DNA from: Antedon mediterranea
Lineage: Eukaryota > Echinodermata > Crinoidea > Comatulida > Antedonidae
Assembly: GCF_964355755.1 (NCBI RefSeq)
Contig: NC_092671.1
Span: forward strand, 22,587,070-22,651,069
Length of the DNA: 64,000 nucleotides
Direction: 5' to 3'
Of the stretch, positions 44,460 through 54,380 are shown piece by piece. The position numbers were made by a program, and so were the translations under genes. The notes beneath the pieces are model-generated. The model searched no databases. It worked only from the letters and a program-made list of their open reading frames with translations, and was not told the DNA's origin. The stretch's first letter is position 1, and every line of letters starts with the position of its first letter.

Positions 44460-45622
44460 TTACTCCTCGAATTCTATATCAAAAAGCAATTGGCTTATTT
44501 TAACCATAGCGAGTCGTTGTCTTCGGCAGTCAAATGCTGAAACAATTGGGATAAGGCTCCTGAAATATAGAGCGACTTCATCTTCCTGTTGATTCGAACC
44601 CGATATCAAAGAATTAATGGCTTCCGATGTCGTTTCCAGTTGGTTTATTATCATTGTATCAAGTTCGTCATGTTGCTTTTTCCGTTTTATCGGTACTTGT
44701 GGTATCGTCGACACACAGGGATCAATATTCTCTTCATTAGAAGCATGTCTGGTAGTAGTACCACTACTTGTAGCTTGACAGTTGCTGACAGTTGGCTTGT
44801 TGGCTGTTTTTTCATGCAGAAATCTCATCTGTTCAAAATACTTGCATTGCGGTAAAGACGTAGCGGCTGCCCCAGACCGTATCATTGAATTTCTCTTGTT
44901 TAGGCACTTCTTTAGTGTGTCTTTCAAGTTTTTGAGTTGTCGCTGAAGGAATTCAACTAAAAAAATATAACAAATTATACCGAATTAATACTTTAACTTT
45001 AATTTTTGTAGGCCTACACGCGAGTAAATTTATCCAAAATTGAAAATGGAATGTTCGAATAGGCCTGCCTGCGAGTAGGCTTGCTAGATAGAGGAGCCTA
45101 GGCCTAGCTAGTAGATTAGACCTAGGCCTAGCATAGCTAGCCTAGCAAGTTGTAGGCCTAGTCTAACCTAGTCCTAGTAGCCTAGTGTAGGCTCTACGCC
45201 TAGCTAGGCTTACTTAGAGTTTAATTGTTTTTACCTTCTCTATTGAAAATTTCTCCTATTGTTTTCCAGGCGTTAACTTTAATTGCACGGTTTTTATACT
45301 GTTCAGAGTTAACATCCCACAGACATTTGTGTTTTCTGACTTCTTCTATGAAGAGTTCTTTGTTAAACAGACCTAGGCTTAGGCCTAAGCTTTCCTCCTC
45401 TGCTGGTGGTGGACTGCATGCCTCCTGTGGCTGGGGTCCTGTCCCGACGACTACGACGCCTGCTTCTGTTGCTCCAGTGCCGGTAGGTCTAGGCCTAGTC
45501 TGCTGCTCATCACACTCATAATAGCCTTGGCCTATTAGTATTTGGCCTAGGCTTAATTCTGTCTCTTCTAGATCTTTCACAGCACCATCTTCAATTGTCA
45601 TGAGAATTTCGCTACACTCCAT
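44460..45622 (-). CDS. MADF-BESS protein of the Harbinger element, two exons
   Basis: Probable DNA-binding partner of the transposase. Exon 1 is 45235-45622, with the first ATG at 45622 (an upstream TTG is not a likely start). Exon 2 is 44460-44956. The donor GTAAAA follows 45235 and the acceptor TTTTTTTAG precedes 44956. Exon 1 ends in phase 1 and exon 2 supplies two bases, giving 294 codons plus stop. Residues about 95-160 form a MADF (Myb/SANT-like) domain: LFIEEVRKHKCLWDV, NAWKTIGEIF and, across the junction, VEFLQRQLKNLKDTLKKCL. The C-terminus VALYFRSLIPIVSAF then RLAMVKISQLLFDIE is a BESS dimerisation motif. The acidic, proline-rich N-terminus is unconserved. Both frames are intact. Confidence 0.9.
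44957..45234 (-). other. Intron of the MADF gene, saturated with CTAGGCCTA words
   Basis: GT-AG intron of 278 bp. From about 45055 to 45215 it is almost entirely made of CTAG, GGCC and TAGGCCTA words in varying order, the densest such tract in the window. Confidence 0.75.
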
Positions 45623-46049
45623 ATTAATATGACTCAAAAAATAGCCCTATCACTTTAATCGGATCGGATAGTATACTGTAATAAAAAAAAAGCGCGAGGT
45701 CGTATGAACAATTTGAGAAATCCGCCGGGGGGGCCGCCAGACCAAAGATACTGTAATGATTTTGGGGGAAGATAAAAAACATAGAGGGCAGCAGAGGAGC
45801 AGGGAGTGGAAGAAAAGATGAGCTGGGAGTTAAAAAAGGAGAGGAAGGAGAGAGCAGACGTATAATTTAGAGCAGAGATATTAGAGAGATTAAAAAGAAA
45901 ACAAGTGTCCATGAGGAAACTAACGTTGAGTAATAAAAGAGAGAATTACAGAAACAGTAAGTAGTAAGTGTATTATTTCGTGATTTCTTGTTACAAAATT
46001 AACAGTGAGAAAGTGACAGGTTAGCCCGAGGCTACGCTCACTGTTTTGT
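45623..46049. other. Upstream of the MADF gene; no gene recognised
   Basis: Probably holds the MADF promoter. A purine-rich stretch (GGAGAGGAAGGAGAGAGCAG) lies at about 45838. The layout with the minisatellite and the AATAAA near 46866 is vaguely LTR-like, but I found no matching second LTR. Confidence 0.4.
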
Positions 46050-46800
46050 ATTGGAGGTTACACCATTGTGTTGGTGTACGTTGCTGTGGAGGTTACACCA
46101 TTGTGTTGGTGTACGTTGCTGTGGAGGTTACACCTTAGTTGGTGGTTACGTACAGTTGGAGGTTACACCATTGTGTTGGTGTACGTTGCTGTGGAGGTTA
46201 CACCTTAGTTGGTGGTTACGTGCAGTTGGAGGTTACACCATTGTGTTGGTGTACGTTGCTGTGGAGGTTGCACCATTGTGTTGGTGGTTACGTGCTGTGG
46301 AGGTTACACCTTAGTTGGTGGTTACGTGCAGTTGGAGGTTACACCTTAGTTGGTGGTTACGTGCAGTTGGAGGTTACACCTTAGTTGGTGGTTACGTGCA
46401 GTTGGAGGTTACACCTTAGTTGGTGGTTACGTGCAGTTGGAGGTTACACCTTAGTTGGTGGTTACGTGCAGTTGGAGGTTACACCTTGGTTGGTGGTTAC
46501 GTGCAGTTGGAGGTTACACCTTAGTTGGTGGTTACGTGCAGTTGGAGGTTACACCACAGTTGGTGGTTACGTGCAGTTGGAGGTTACACTGCAGTTGGAG
46601 GTTACACCTTAGTTGGTGGTTACGTGCAGTTGGAGGTTACACCATAGTTGGTGGTTACGTGCAGTTGGAGGTTACACCATTGTGTTGGTGTACGTTGCTG
46701 TGGAGGTTACACCATTGTGTTGGTGGTTACGTGCAGTTGGAGGTTACACCATTGTGTTGGTGTGCGTTGTTGTGGAGGTTACGTGCGGGCGGTGGTTACG
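46050..46800. repeat. Minisatellite, 35-bp unit, about 21 copies
   Basis: The unit GGAGGTTACACCTTAGTTGG followed by TGGTTACGTGCAGTT alternates with a variant in which CCATTGTGTTGGTGTACGTTG replaces the middle. One truncated unit lies at about 46583. Since 35 is not a multiple of three, all three forward frames are read in turn and remain open, giving several overlapping 70-120-codon frames with a 35-residue period. These are repeat artefacts, not proteins. Confidence 0.93.
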
Positions 46801-47002
46801 CTACTATTTCCAGTCCGGCGTAATAACAGAACTAATCAGATTAATTATTATAATCACTTGTACCAATAAATTAGAAATCAGAGAAGAATAAAGGAGGTTA
46901 CTCCAAAGATTGTAATTGATTTGTGTGTTTAGTTCATTCGTGGTACCGCAGACCTTTCCCCAAAAAGGGAACGAACCCGAGGACGGATTTTCGTTACAAT
47001 AC
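46801..47002. other. Spacer between minisatellite and inner TIR element
   Basis: Non-coding; contains AATAAA at about 46866 and CCCCAAAAAGGGAACG near 46960. Confidence 0.4.
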
Positions 47003-49072
47003 TATAGCGCCACGAAGTGGCGCAAGATATAGGGAAGTCCTATCTCTTATACACTGCGCATGAGTGAAATTCCATGGGCAGCCATTCCGGCAAGCAAGTT
47101 ACGCGATCACATACCCCGGAAGTGTATAATAAACCATTGAACCACATCCACGTGTGACGTGTTATTGTTTGTTCGGGAAGTTTTCTCGTGTTGTATTGGG
47201 TAAATTGTAGTGGTAAGTTTTTATAATATATATTTTTTTGTTAGTAAACATTAACAAAATTATTAAATTGTTGTTTAAATTTAGTTCAGGCAGGCGTTTC
47301 TGCGCAATCCGATCTAGGGCCTAGATAGTAGTAGGCCTAGGCATATTTAATGCCTATACTACTAGGCCTAGTTTAGTTAGTATGATTAATAAAAAAAAGT
47401 CTGGGAGGATGAATGATATTGATTGGCGTCTTGATAGATGGATCAAACAAGGCTTGGATGGATGGAAGAAAAGCTGTTCGGGAATTAGGAGTTTTTAATA
47501 AAAATGTACAAGACAATATAGCGTTTTATTAATAATAACATTAACAGAAATAATTAAATGTAATGAAATAAAAAATCGTGAGGATGTTATTGTTTGTTTT
47601 TTTTTATTTAATAAATTTAAATTATAAATTTGATCCTCATATTTATTTTGTTCTTCATCTTTATTTGAAAAATATTTAGTTAATTAATGTAAACATTTTT
47701 GAATACTTACAATATTAATAAATAGTAGGCTATTGACTTTTGTTTTGAATTTAAAAATGTATAGTATTTTAAAATACTATAATAACATAAGTAATCAAAT
47801 GATTATGTAAGAGTTCGAAAAGTGACCAAATAATTTAATGATATATTTTTCCCTATTTCAGAAAGATGTCTGTCATCATACTGTAAAATTGAGAAGATAG
47901 ATGATTGAGTGCAAAGTGGTATTTTACACAAGAATTAAATACAAAGGCCAATAGTAATAATAGTAATAATAGTTTATATTTTTTATTCTTGAAAAGGAGC
48001 AGTATCCTATGGGATTACAAATAAACTCACTATTTTCACACACCTCATACTTTAAAGTGAAAGGAAATAACCAGAATTCAGTTATTATCAGTACTGTTGT
48101 TTAGGCCTATTGGCTTCTTTTGTAATACAAGAAATCAAAATAATAGAATTTTCCTTGTATTTAAGAAGGCTTAAAACCATACATTCGTAATTTATTTATT
48201 GAGTGTATTTAATTATTCCATCATTATTTATTAATATTGTATAAAGTGAGATTTTTCAGTATTTTTATTGCATTTTAATCCTGTCTGTAATATTGAAAGT
48301 TGAGCTAATAAAAGTGGGTTGAAAAGAACAAATTATGATTATGAATTTTTAAAATTAATATTTAATACTTTTACTTTTTTGAAATTAAAAAAATGTAACA
48401 ATTGTTTTTGTATCTAGTACAGTATACTACAGTTGTGGCAGATCGTAGTAAAATTCCCCTTGCAATGAAATAACTTTGTATTTGTAGGCCTGAAGCACAC
48501 AAAATAGAAAGAGAGGGTCCGAACAGGGGAAAGAACATCCCCCTGCCTATCAATTTAAAAAAAAAAAAATTAAAAAGACAGTTTTGGACAATATATTTGG
48601 CAATTATTACAATTCATCTCCAAAAAATGCTTCTCTCGCACATAAACTAAGCCATCATCCCAGCCTAGGCCAAACGCGGCCGACCTTGGGCGTGAAGTGC
48701 GTAGCATCGCGCTGCGCCCCGCGACACTATTTATAACTATGCCTCAACGGACTGCCTACAAAACTCGTCCTCCATACAGTCAGTGTTTATTCTGTAGCCG
48801 TTTGAGGTTGGACAGTGATATACGCATATGTAATTGTAATATCAAATGGAGTAAATTTATATAATCGAATTTTATATAGATGTTCTTTCATTTTGACGCG
48901 AAAGATAAAATAAAGTCGTACTATTTATCGCGTAGATGTAAATCCTATTTGTTTACATTGATTTGGTGGCGTGCCGCATTGCCTACTGGGTAATCCGCTT
49001 GCCGGAATGGCTGCCCATGGAATTATCATTTTTCGAGCGTCAGTTCCATATCTTGCGCCACGTGGCGCTATA
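47003..49072. mobile_element. Non-autonomous TIR element inside the Harbinger (2.07 kb)
   Basis: TATAGCGCCAC starts the left end and GTGGCGCTATA ends the right. Inverted similarity continues for about 110 bp, including GCGCAAGATAT and CCATGGGCAGCCATTCCGGC. Each end is itself a small palindrome (GCGCCACGAAGTGGCGC on the left, GCGCCACGTGGCGC on the right). The interior is AT-rich without a convincing frame. I could not find a clear target duplication. Confidence 0.78.
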
Positions 49073-49386
49073 CGATCTTTGCGCCAGACGATTTGTTGAC
49101 AACTCATTTCTCGAACAGCTCTGTGATTGGTTGAGAAGTTTTCGCTTCGCAAAAAGTAGAAACAATTCGAACTAGTAAATTTCGCTGAAGCGAAAAATCA
49201 AAGGAACTAGAATTCGTCGAAGAAGGGAGTATGACAGACAGAAACTCGAATACGCATGCGCATAGCATGACGCTTTCGATTCGCGCGAACAAATTCGCCT
49301 AGTGGAAAATAGGCTTAAGACGCACACTTAATTTAGAGGTCAAATTTTCGTGTCAAAAGTGCGACTTATACACCGAAATATACGGG

Positions 49387-49535
49387 TAATCATTTTCAAA
49401 GGCACTTATTACACCGGTAATTTTTTGGATCAAACTTGAATGGAAACATACTCCCATAAAGCAGCTAGTAATCAGCGCAAAGCTGTGTCTTGATCTTTAA
49501 ACCGGGTACCCATTTTATACACCTGGGTTGGGAGT
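49387..49535 (-). mobile_element. Body part of the split SINE
   Basis: Continues the SINE tail at 40231-40273: TAATCATTTTCAAAGGCAC, GGAAACATACTCCCATAA and CCGGGTACCCATTTTATACA match 36570-36715. The tRNA head with A and B boxes is missing, so this copy is 5'-truncated. Confidence 0.82.
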
Positions 49536-51189
49536 CGTTATATCATGTTACATCCAGGGACCAAAATGCGTTTATTTTTCAGGTGAAAATAGGCAATTCA
49601 TTTGCAACTCTTAGAAATATACAGACACATATTGCTCGATGTTGTACACTCATATTTGATGTTTATTGACCCAGTGGCAGATCTAGGGGGGGGGGGGGCG
49701 CGTAAAGGCTGGCCACGAAATTTGTTGAAACATAGATACTTACACACTGTTTATAGGCAAGAGCAACTGTTACATAATTTAATTTTAATTAAATCTATCC
49801 GAAATAATGGAGGTCTACGGATGTTTTTCGATGAACTAAAAATAAATTTGATCGAAAAACACTTGAAACGTCATGAACATTTAGTAATGCGGTACTCTGA
49901 AAATGCCTCGATAGTGCATGCGTTAGTATACAGTACCATACTGTGTTTTGGTGGTCTGTAACCTCAGATATACCCTACAGCCGGGTGAATAACTCTATGT
50001 AATTTAGTATACAATGATTGAAGTAAACGCCGTGTCCATAACACAAATCAATAAAACGCCAAATACGCCACACACTTTTTTCGGCCGTGTACATACAAGA
50101 CATTTCATGTTTATTTTATGCCTATGAAATAATAAAATAACACCATATTTCTAGTTTATTATTTTATAAAAAACCTTCATACACAAGAAAAAAATTCAGG
50201 ATATTACACTCCACTCTGTACAGGGGTGTAAATATACCACGCTAACTCTTGCACAAAGGGACCAGGGCGGTAATTAACTGAAATGGAAAATGAAGTTGTC
50301 AACATTTACACGGCGAGGATCAAGCTAGAAAACGTGACGCTGGTAGTAGGAGTGCGTCTGTTGTGAAAATAACTTGTGGGTATTTCCCGAAGATTTTAAA
50401 TCATGTTTTCTTTTTCAACTCTTGAATTCATAAATATTAATTAAACTTATAGCTCTTTCACTATGTAGGCCTATTTACACAACTATAATGCTAACCCTAG
50501 TTCTAGGCTACTCTTCTTAATTAAAAGAGTCAGGTGTGTCGAATCCACGTCTAGCGATGGTCGCGGGTTGGTTGCATCTTTTTTTTTTTTTTTGGAGAAT
50601 TAAGTGGGGTGACTAACCACCCTATTCATCCCCCTAGATTCGTGACTGTGACCCTTATTGTTAATGTACTTATCAGTTTCAAATTAATATTGACATACTA
50701 TACTATACATACTATACTATACTATACATACTATACTAGGCTTACTGTAGTTTGTGACTTTGTTTTACTCCACCCCCCCCCCCCCCCTGAAAATCTGATC
50801 TGATCTGATCAAATGTGCAAAACAACCACAAATGATGAAATAAAGATCACCCACAAATGTGGAGTTATTTCATTAATATTCCTAAATCTAGATAATATCT
50901 CCTACTGTTTTAATACTTGAATTCAATCAAGATTGACAGAATATTAATTTTTTGTTACAATGTTATGCATGATATACATATTCTCCCATAACCTCTGAGT
51001 TTTGATTTCATATACTAGAGGAAGTGTAGACGATGGTTCTCGAAATGATAATGTTCTCCTTGTACGTTTTCTGTCGGTTACCATTATTGAAAATGCTTGA
51101 CATTCGTAAAACTAAACTACTTTGTTTCACAGTGTTTTATTAGATGATTTATAACATTTTAAAGTATTGTGTTTATTGTTTGGTAGGGC
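49536..51189. other. No gene; simple repeats
   Basis: Contains GTGGCAGATCTA plus a run of about 14 G (49674-49699), a T run at about 50579-50594, an (ACTAT)n microsatellite at 50696-50740, a C run at 50771-50787 and (TGATC)3 after it. A 27-codon frame at 50284-50367 has no support beyond being open. The 119-codon frame at 49602 shows no domain. Confidence 0.5.
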
Positions 51190-51414
51190 CCTTTGAGGAG
51201 GCGGAGTTCATTTGAGGGAGGTGCTTATTCGAGGGATATATGTTAATTTTTTTAGTTTTAATAATATGGTAATCAAATGAAATCCTCTAATAGATATGAA
51301 AAGTGGTAAAAAAGAATAACAAATGCTTGGTAAATTGTAGATAACAGTGCAATGAATTCTACTACAAATAGTATAATTGTGTTATTATAAATGTGGATGG
51401 ACGTTTATTAGATA
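51190..51414. repeat. Element related to the spacer at 20081-20960
   Basis: GAGGTGCTTATTCGAGGG near 51220 and GCTTGGTAAATTGTAGAT near 51330 match words in and around the inverted repeat at 19960-21060. Probably a non-autonomous element whose right end overlaps the G-rich tract at 51418. Confidence 0.5.
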
Positions 51415-52200
51415 GTTGGGTTGGGTTGGGGGGGAGGGGGGGGGATTATTATTCAAAGTGATGTTTTATTGGAGAGGCATTTATTCAAGTAAATACCATC
51501 CTAATAATTATTAATACATTATTTAATTTAAACATCTTTTGAAACTAACTGCTGTGACAGAGTGGGCCCAAGAAAGAAGATATTATGGCTTGCAGCATGG
51601 GCAGACATCACGGTCCTAACGGGACACAGGGAGATAGCCTACAGTTATTCCTGCCAGCTTACTCAATAAAACTCAGTTATCGGGATTTCACTCGATTTTA
51701 AACAAAATGTCTTATCATCAAATCTCCCTATGTAATTTTATAATACTATTCCCCACAATATATTCCGATTCTTTATGGCGTATATTTAATTTGATCTTTA
51801 TTAATTTGCAGTATAATTTTTATTTTTAACTACTGTACCTTCACACACTCGCGGTCCGTTTTTAAAATAAACAAAAAACTGAAATGGCTATGACTAATGG
51901 CCAACTTAAGCTCCAGTCCTACTATTTGATTTTTTTTTTGTCTTCCAAAGGGACACTGTATTGATTGATGGAAAGTGCCTGTTTCCAGTAGCCTTTAGGG
52001 TCAAATCTATTATTTGAACTGCTCCCTTGTGTATAAAACCAGGTTGTTGCAAGGTGAACTTATCGTAAACCCGGAAATTACTTTGACCGCGAAGAATTGA
52101 AATTGAGTTGAAAATCTACTGTTGAAATCATACATTTTGTTATCTGAGATAGATAAGGTAGGTATCCAAGGCGGAGATTTATACCGAAGTTTTTGCATTG
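51415..52200. repeat. Left arm of a 6.7-kb inverted repeat
   Basis: Pairs with 57378-58140 at about 75-85% by eye. Matched landmarks have a near-constant coordinate sum (about 109,580): the G tract 51418-51444 with the C tract 58102-58133, CATGGGCAG at 51597 with CTGCCCATG near 57970, CGCGGTCCG at 51850 with 57734, and GGTAGGTATCCAAGGCGGAG with 57395-57414. Confidence 0.82.
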
Positions 52201-52214
52201 TGCTTGCCTATGTC

Positions 52215-52605
52215 AGAATTAACCATAATTTATATATAGATACATTGAGGGTTTTTGCATAAATATTATTATACTGTATACAGGCATATTTTTATAGAAT
52301 TCATTAACATATTTGAGTGCATGCTTCTCTAAGTTTGCTTCTTTCATACTTAATGTACTGTATATTAGATTTGGGATTAATTTCCACTTTACTGGGCCCA
52401 GGCTTAGTAAACGTTTTACCAAACCTAACTTTAAAGATTCAATCATAGAGTTAAGGTCAATCATGTTAACCCCACCCTTTCCAATGTTTTGTTTATTTCT
52501 TTTAATTTTTCTTTTTTTTTTCTTTATAACCACTTCATAAATAGTTGTATACAATTTATAGTGTTTATTGCCCAAAAATGAATAGTGTAGCCATAATAAA
52601 TGCAA
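52215..52605 (-). pseudogene. LINE C-terminal fragment (L1/Tx1-like), minus strand
   Basis: A short frame includes GKGGVNMIDLNSMIESLKLG then LVKRLLSLGPVKWK. A GG-x-x-MID...LK...RLL pattern lies after the RT in L1/Tx1-type LINEs. It ends in LYINYG. No RT catalytic part is present. It lies just inside the left inverted-repeat arm. Confidence 0.55.
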
Positions 52606-52674
52606 CTGTGTTATGACAAATCATTTTAAGTCAACGTAACATTTTAACATAACATTTTAAGAGTCATATTCATT

Positions 52675-53300
52675 ATTGGTTATCCGCACTTGGAGCACCA
52701 CCCCTTGTTATTTATTGTCAGGATATTATTCTTCTTTCTTTCCAAAAATTTTGTTCGCAGCGTATCTCTAATTCTTGTTAACATAAGATTGTATAACTTT
52801 GTCAGAAGATTGACCTCTAACTGTAGATGTGCAAGAAACTTTGTTATATGACTTTAGAGTTGCACAGCTTAAGTTATTTTATGAAATTTTTTGGTTGCTC
52901 ATAAATTCTGAGCAAAAATTATTTTTCAATGAAACTTTATGAAAGTGTATTTCATAATATGGAGCAACTTTTAACATGATAAAAAAGGCGTGCTACGCAA
53001 AAAATTATGCAAGTACGCGTATTTGAAATTTCAAATTTTGAAATCTACCCAGTATAAATATAAATTTCAATCAAATGCGCAAAATTAATTTCTAATCAAT
53101 TTTGCGTACATTTCAGGTAAATTTGAGCATTTCAAAATTGTTTGCGTTTGGCGCACGCACTTGTGCGAACAGCTCGTACAAAGTGTAGAAAAATAGTTTT
53201 TGCAATTGATTTTTGTTTTTCATACCGTCTGTAGTATATTTCATTCATTTTGATGAACTTTATTGCAAAATTACAATGAACGTGCACGTTAAACTTTAAT
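52675..53300 (+). mobile_element. Helitron-like element, 5' part, split by the LINE at 53300-56995
   Basis: TTATCCGC, TTCTTCTTTCTTTCC and TTTTGTTCGCAGCGTATCTC match the 5' region of the family at 30790 and (inverted) 33900. The matching 3' continuation, with modules centred at 57142 and 57320, resumes at about 57000. Confidence 0.65.
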
Positions 53301-53439
53301 AATCGTGTGCTGTATTAGCTGTGAGATACACGGGCAAGGAGCTGCACGAACTACGTAATAACAACACATGTTGTGAGGCGGCCATTTTTTAAATTCCGTA
53401 CGAGTTGTCCAGACAAAACCTCTCGTCTTATTTATATAG

Positions 53440-54375
53440 GAAAAAGAATCGGAAGAGAGGGAAAAAGGTGGTATTAAACAACGCTTACGCCGTAGATTAA
53501 ATAGACTTCCATTGCCCTCAATTCTTCTCACGAATTTAAGGTCAGTAAAAAATAAAACTGATGAACTAAGTGCTCTTGTTAAATTAGGTCGTACCTACCG
53601 TGACGTTAACCTTATTTGCATCACCGAAACGTGGCTCAATGAGCAAGTACCTGATAGCAGTGTAAAGATAAATGGTTTCTTGTGTGTTCGCGGAGGAAAT
53701 ACACTTGATTGTTGCTATTGTAATATACCGCAGGCTTATAAATCGTTCAAGTTATCTGGAATCGGTGCGTCGGATCACCAAGTTATACAGCTATTGCCAA
53801 GTTATAAACAAAAATTGAAGTCAAGTAAGGTGGACACCAAATCGATTAAATTATGGTACCCCGAACACCTTGAAAACCTTAAGGGCTGCCTAGAGGCTAC
53901 AGAATGGAGTGTCCTGATTAAAAACACTAGTGATATCCATGAACTAACTGAAACTGTGTCGTCATATATCTCTTTTTGTGAGGAATTAACCATCCCTCGT
54001 AAGCAGGTGAAATTGTACCCAAATGACAAGCCCTGGTTAGATCATAATGTTAAGGTGGCCTTAAAAGCCAAATCACTTGCATTTAAGAATAATGACCATG
54101 CTGGCCTTAAGTTAGCTAAATCAAACTTGAAATATTGTATAAAAAAAGCTAAACAGAAATTCAAGGAAAAAATTGAGAAAAATTTCGCAGAGAATAAATC
54201 CAAGGAGACTTGGAATGATGTTAAATCACTAACTGGGTGTAAAAATAAAACTTCCTTTAAAATGCTCACAGGTTTCAATGATGAAAAATTGGCACGATCG
54301 TTAAATGAATTTTATTGTAGATTTGACACTGATAATTTTGAGGAAGTGACCCTCACTTTTTGTAATAATAAATAA
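53440..54375 (+). pseudogene. LINE endonuclease N-terminus joined to a duplicated downstream segment
   Basis: The frame is open from just after TAG 53437. LPSILLTNLRSVKNKTDEL and ICITETWLNEQVPDS are the start of an APE-type endonuclease, with the catalytic glutamate in TETWL. After NGFLCVR at 53691 it jumps to GGNTLDCCYC and SDHQVIQLL, the endonuclease C-terminal end with the SDH motif, then the linker to the RT. The middle part with GDLN is missing here but present in the frame at 54381. The jump is the edge of the 678-bp duplication. The frame ends at TAA soon after the duplicate. Confidence 0.85.
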
Positions 54376-54380
54376 AATAA

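Larger units (their letters stand above)
41898..49315. mobile_element. PIF/Harbinger DNA transposon with both proteins (7.4 kb)
   Basis: The left end AGCCGATTTTCCACTAGGCG and the right end (reverse complement AGCCTATTTTCCACTAGGCG) continue into GAATTTGTTCGC. The 3-bp TAA is duplicated at 41895-41897 and 49316-49318, as expected for Harbinger. The target is the GTGTATAAGACGC motif of the host TIR element. Inside are the nuclease (42044-43291, plus) and the MADF-BESS protein (44460-45622, minus) in tail-to-tail arrangement. Further insertions at 43290-44055 and 47003-49072 and a minisatellite at 46050-46800 enlarge it. Confidence 0.92.
40274..49385. mobile_element. TIR element with TA target, long copy, interrupted by a Harbinger
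   Basis: The same CCGTATATTTCGGTG ends as 39402-40222, at 40274 and 49385, with TA at 40272-40273 and 49387-49388 (one extra G at the right edge). Its own sequence is 40274-41897 plus 49316-49385, homologous to the short copy. It contains an 810-bp MULE-like insertion at 40579-41388 and the Harbinger at 41898-49315. Confidence 0.85.

Noticed and set aside
46051-46891. Six overlapping 70-122-codon open frames
   Set aside because: All are readings of the 35-bp minisatellite in different frames; the periodic peptide is a consequence of the repeat.
45660-47000. Possible solo LTR around the minisatellite
   Set aside because: An AATAAA and an LTR-like layout are present, but no TG...CA ends, target duplication or second copy could be shown.
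50284-50367. 27-codon frame starting MENEVVNIYTARIK
   Set aside because: Looks like a tidy start but has no splice partner, homology or conservation evidence.
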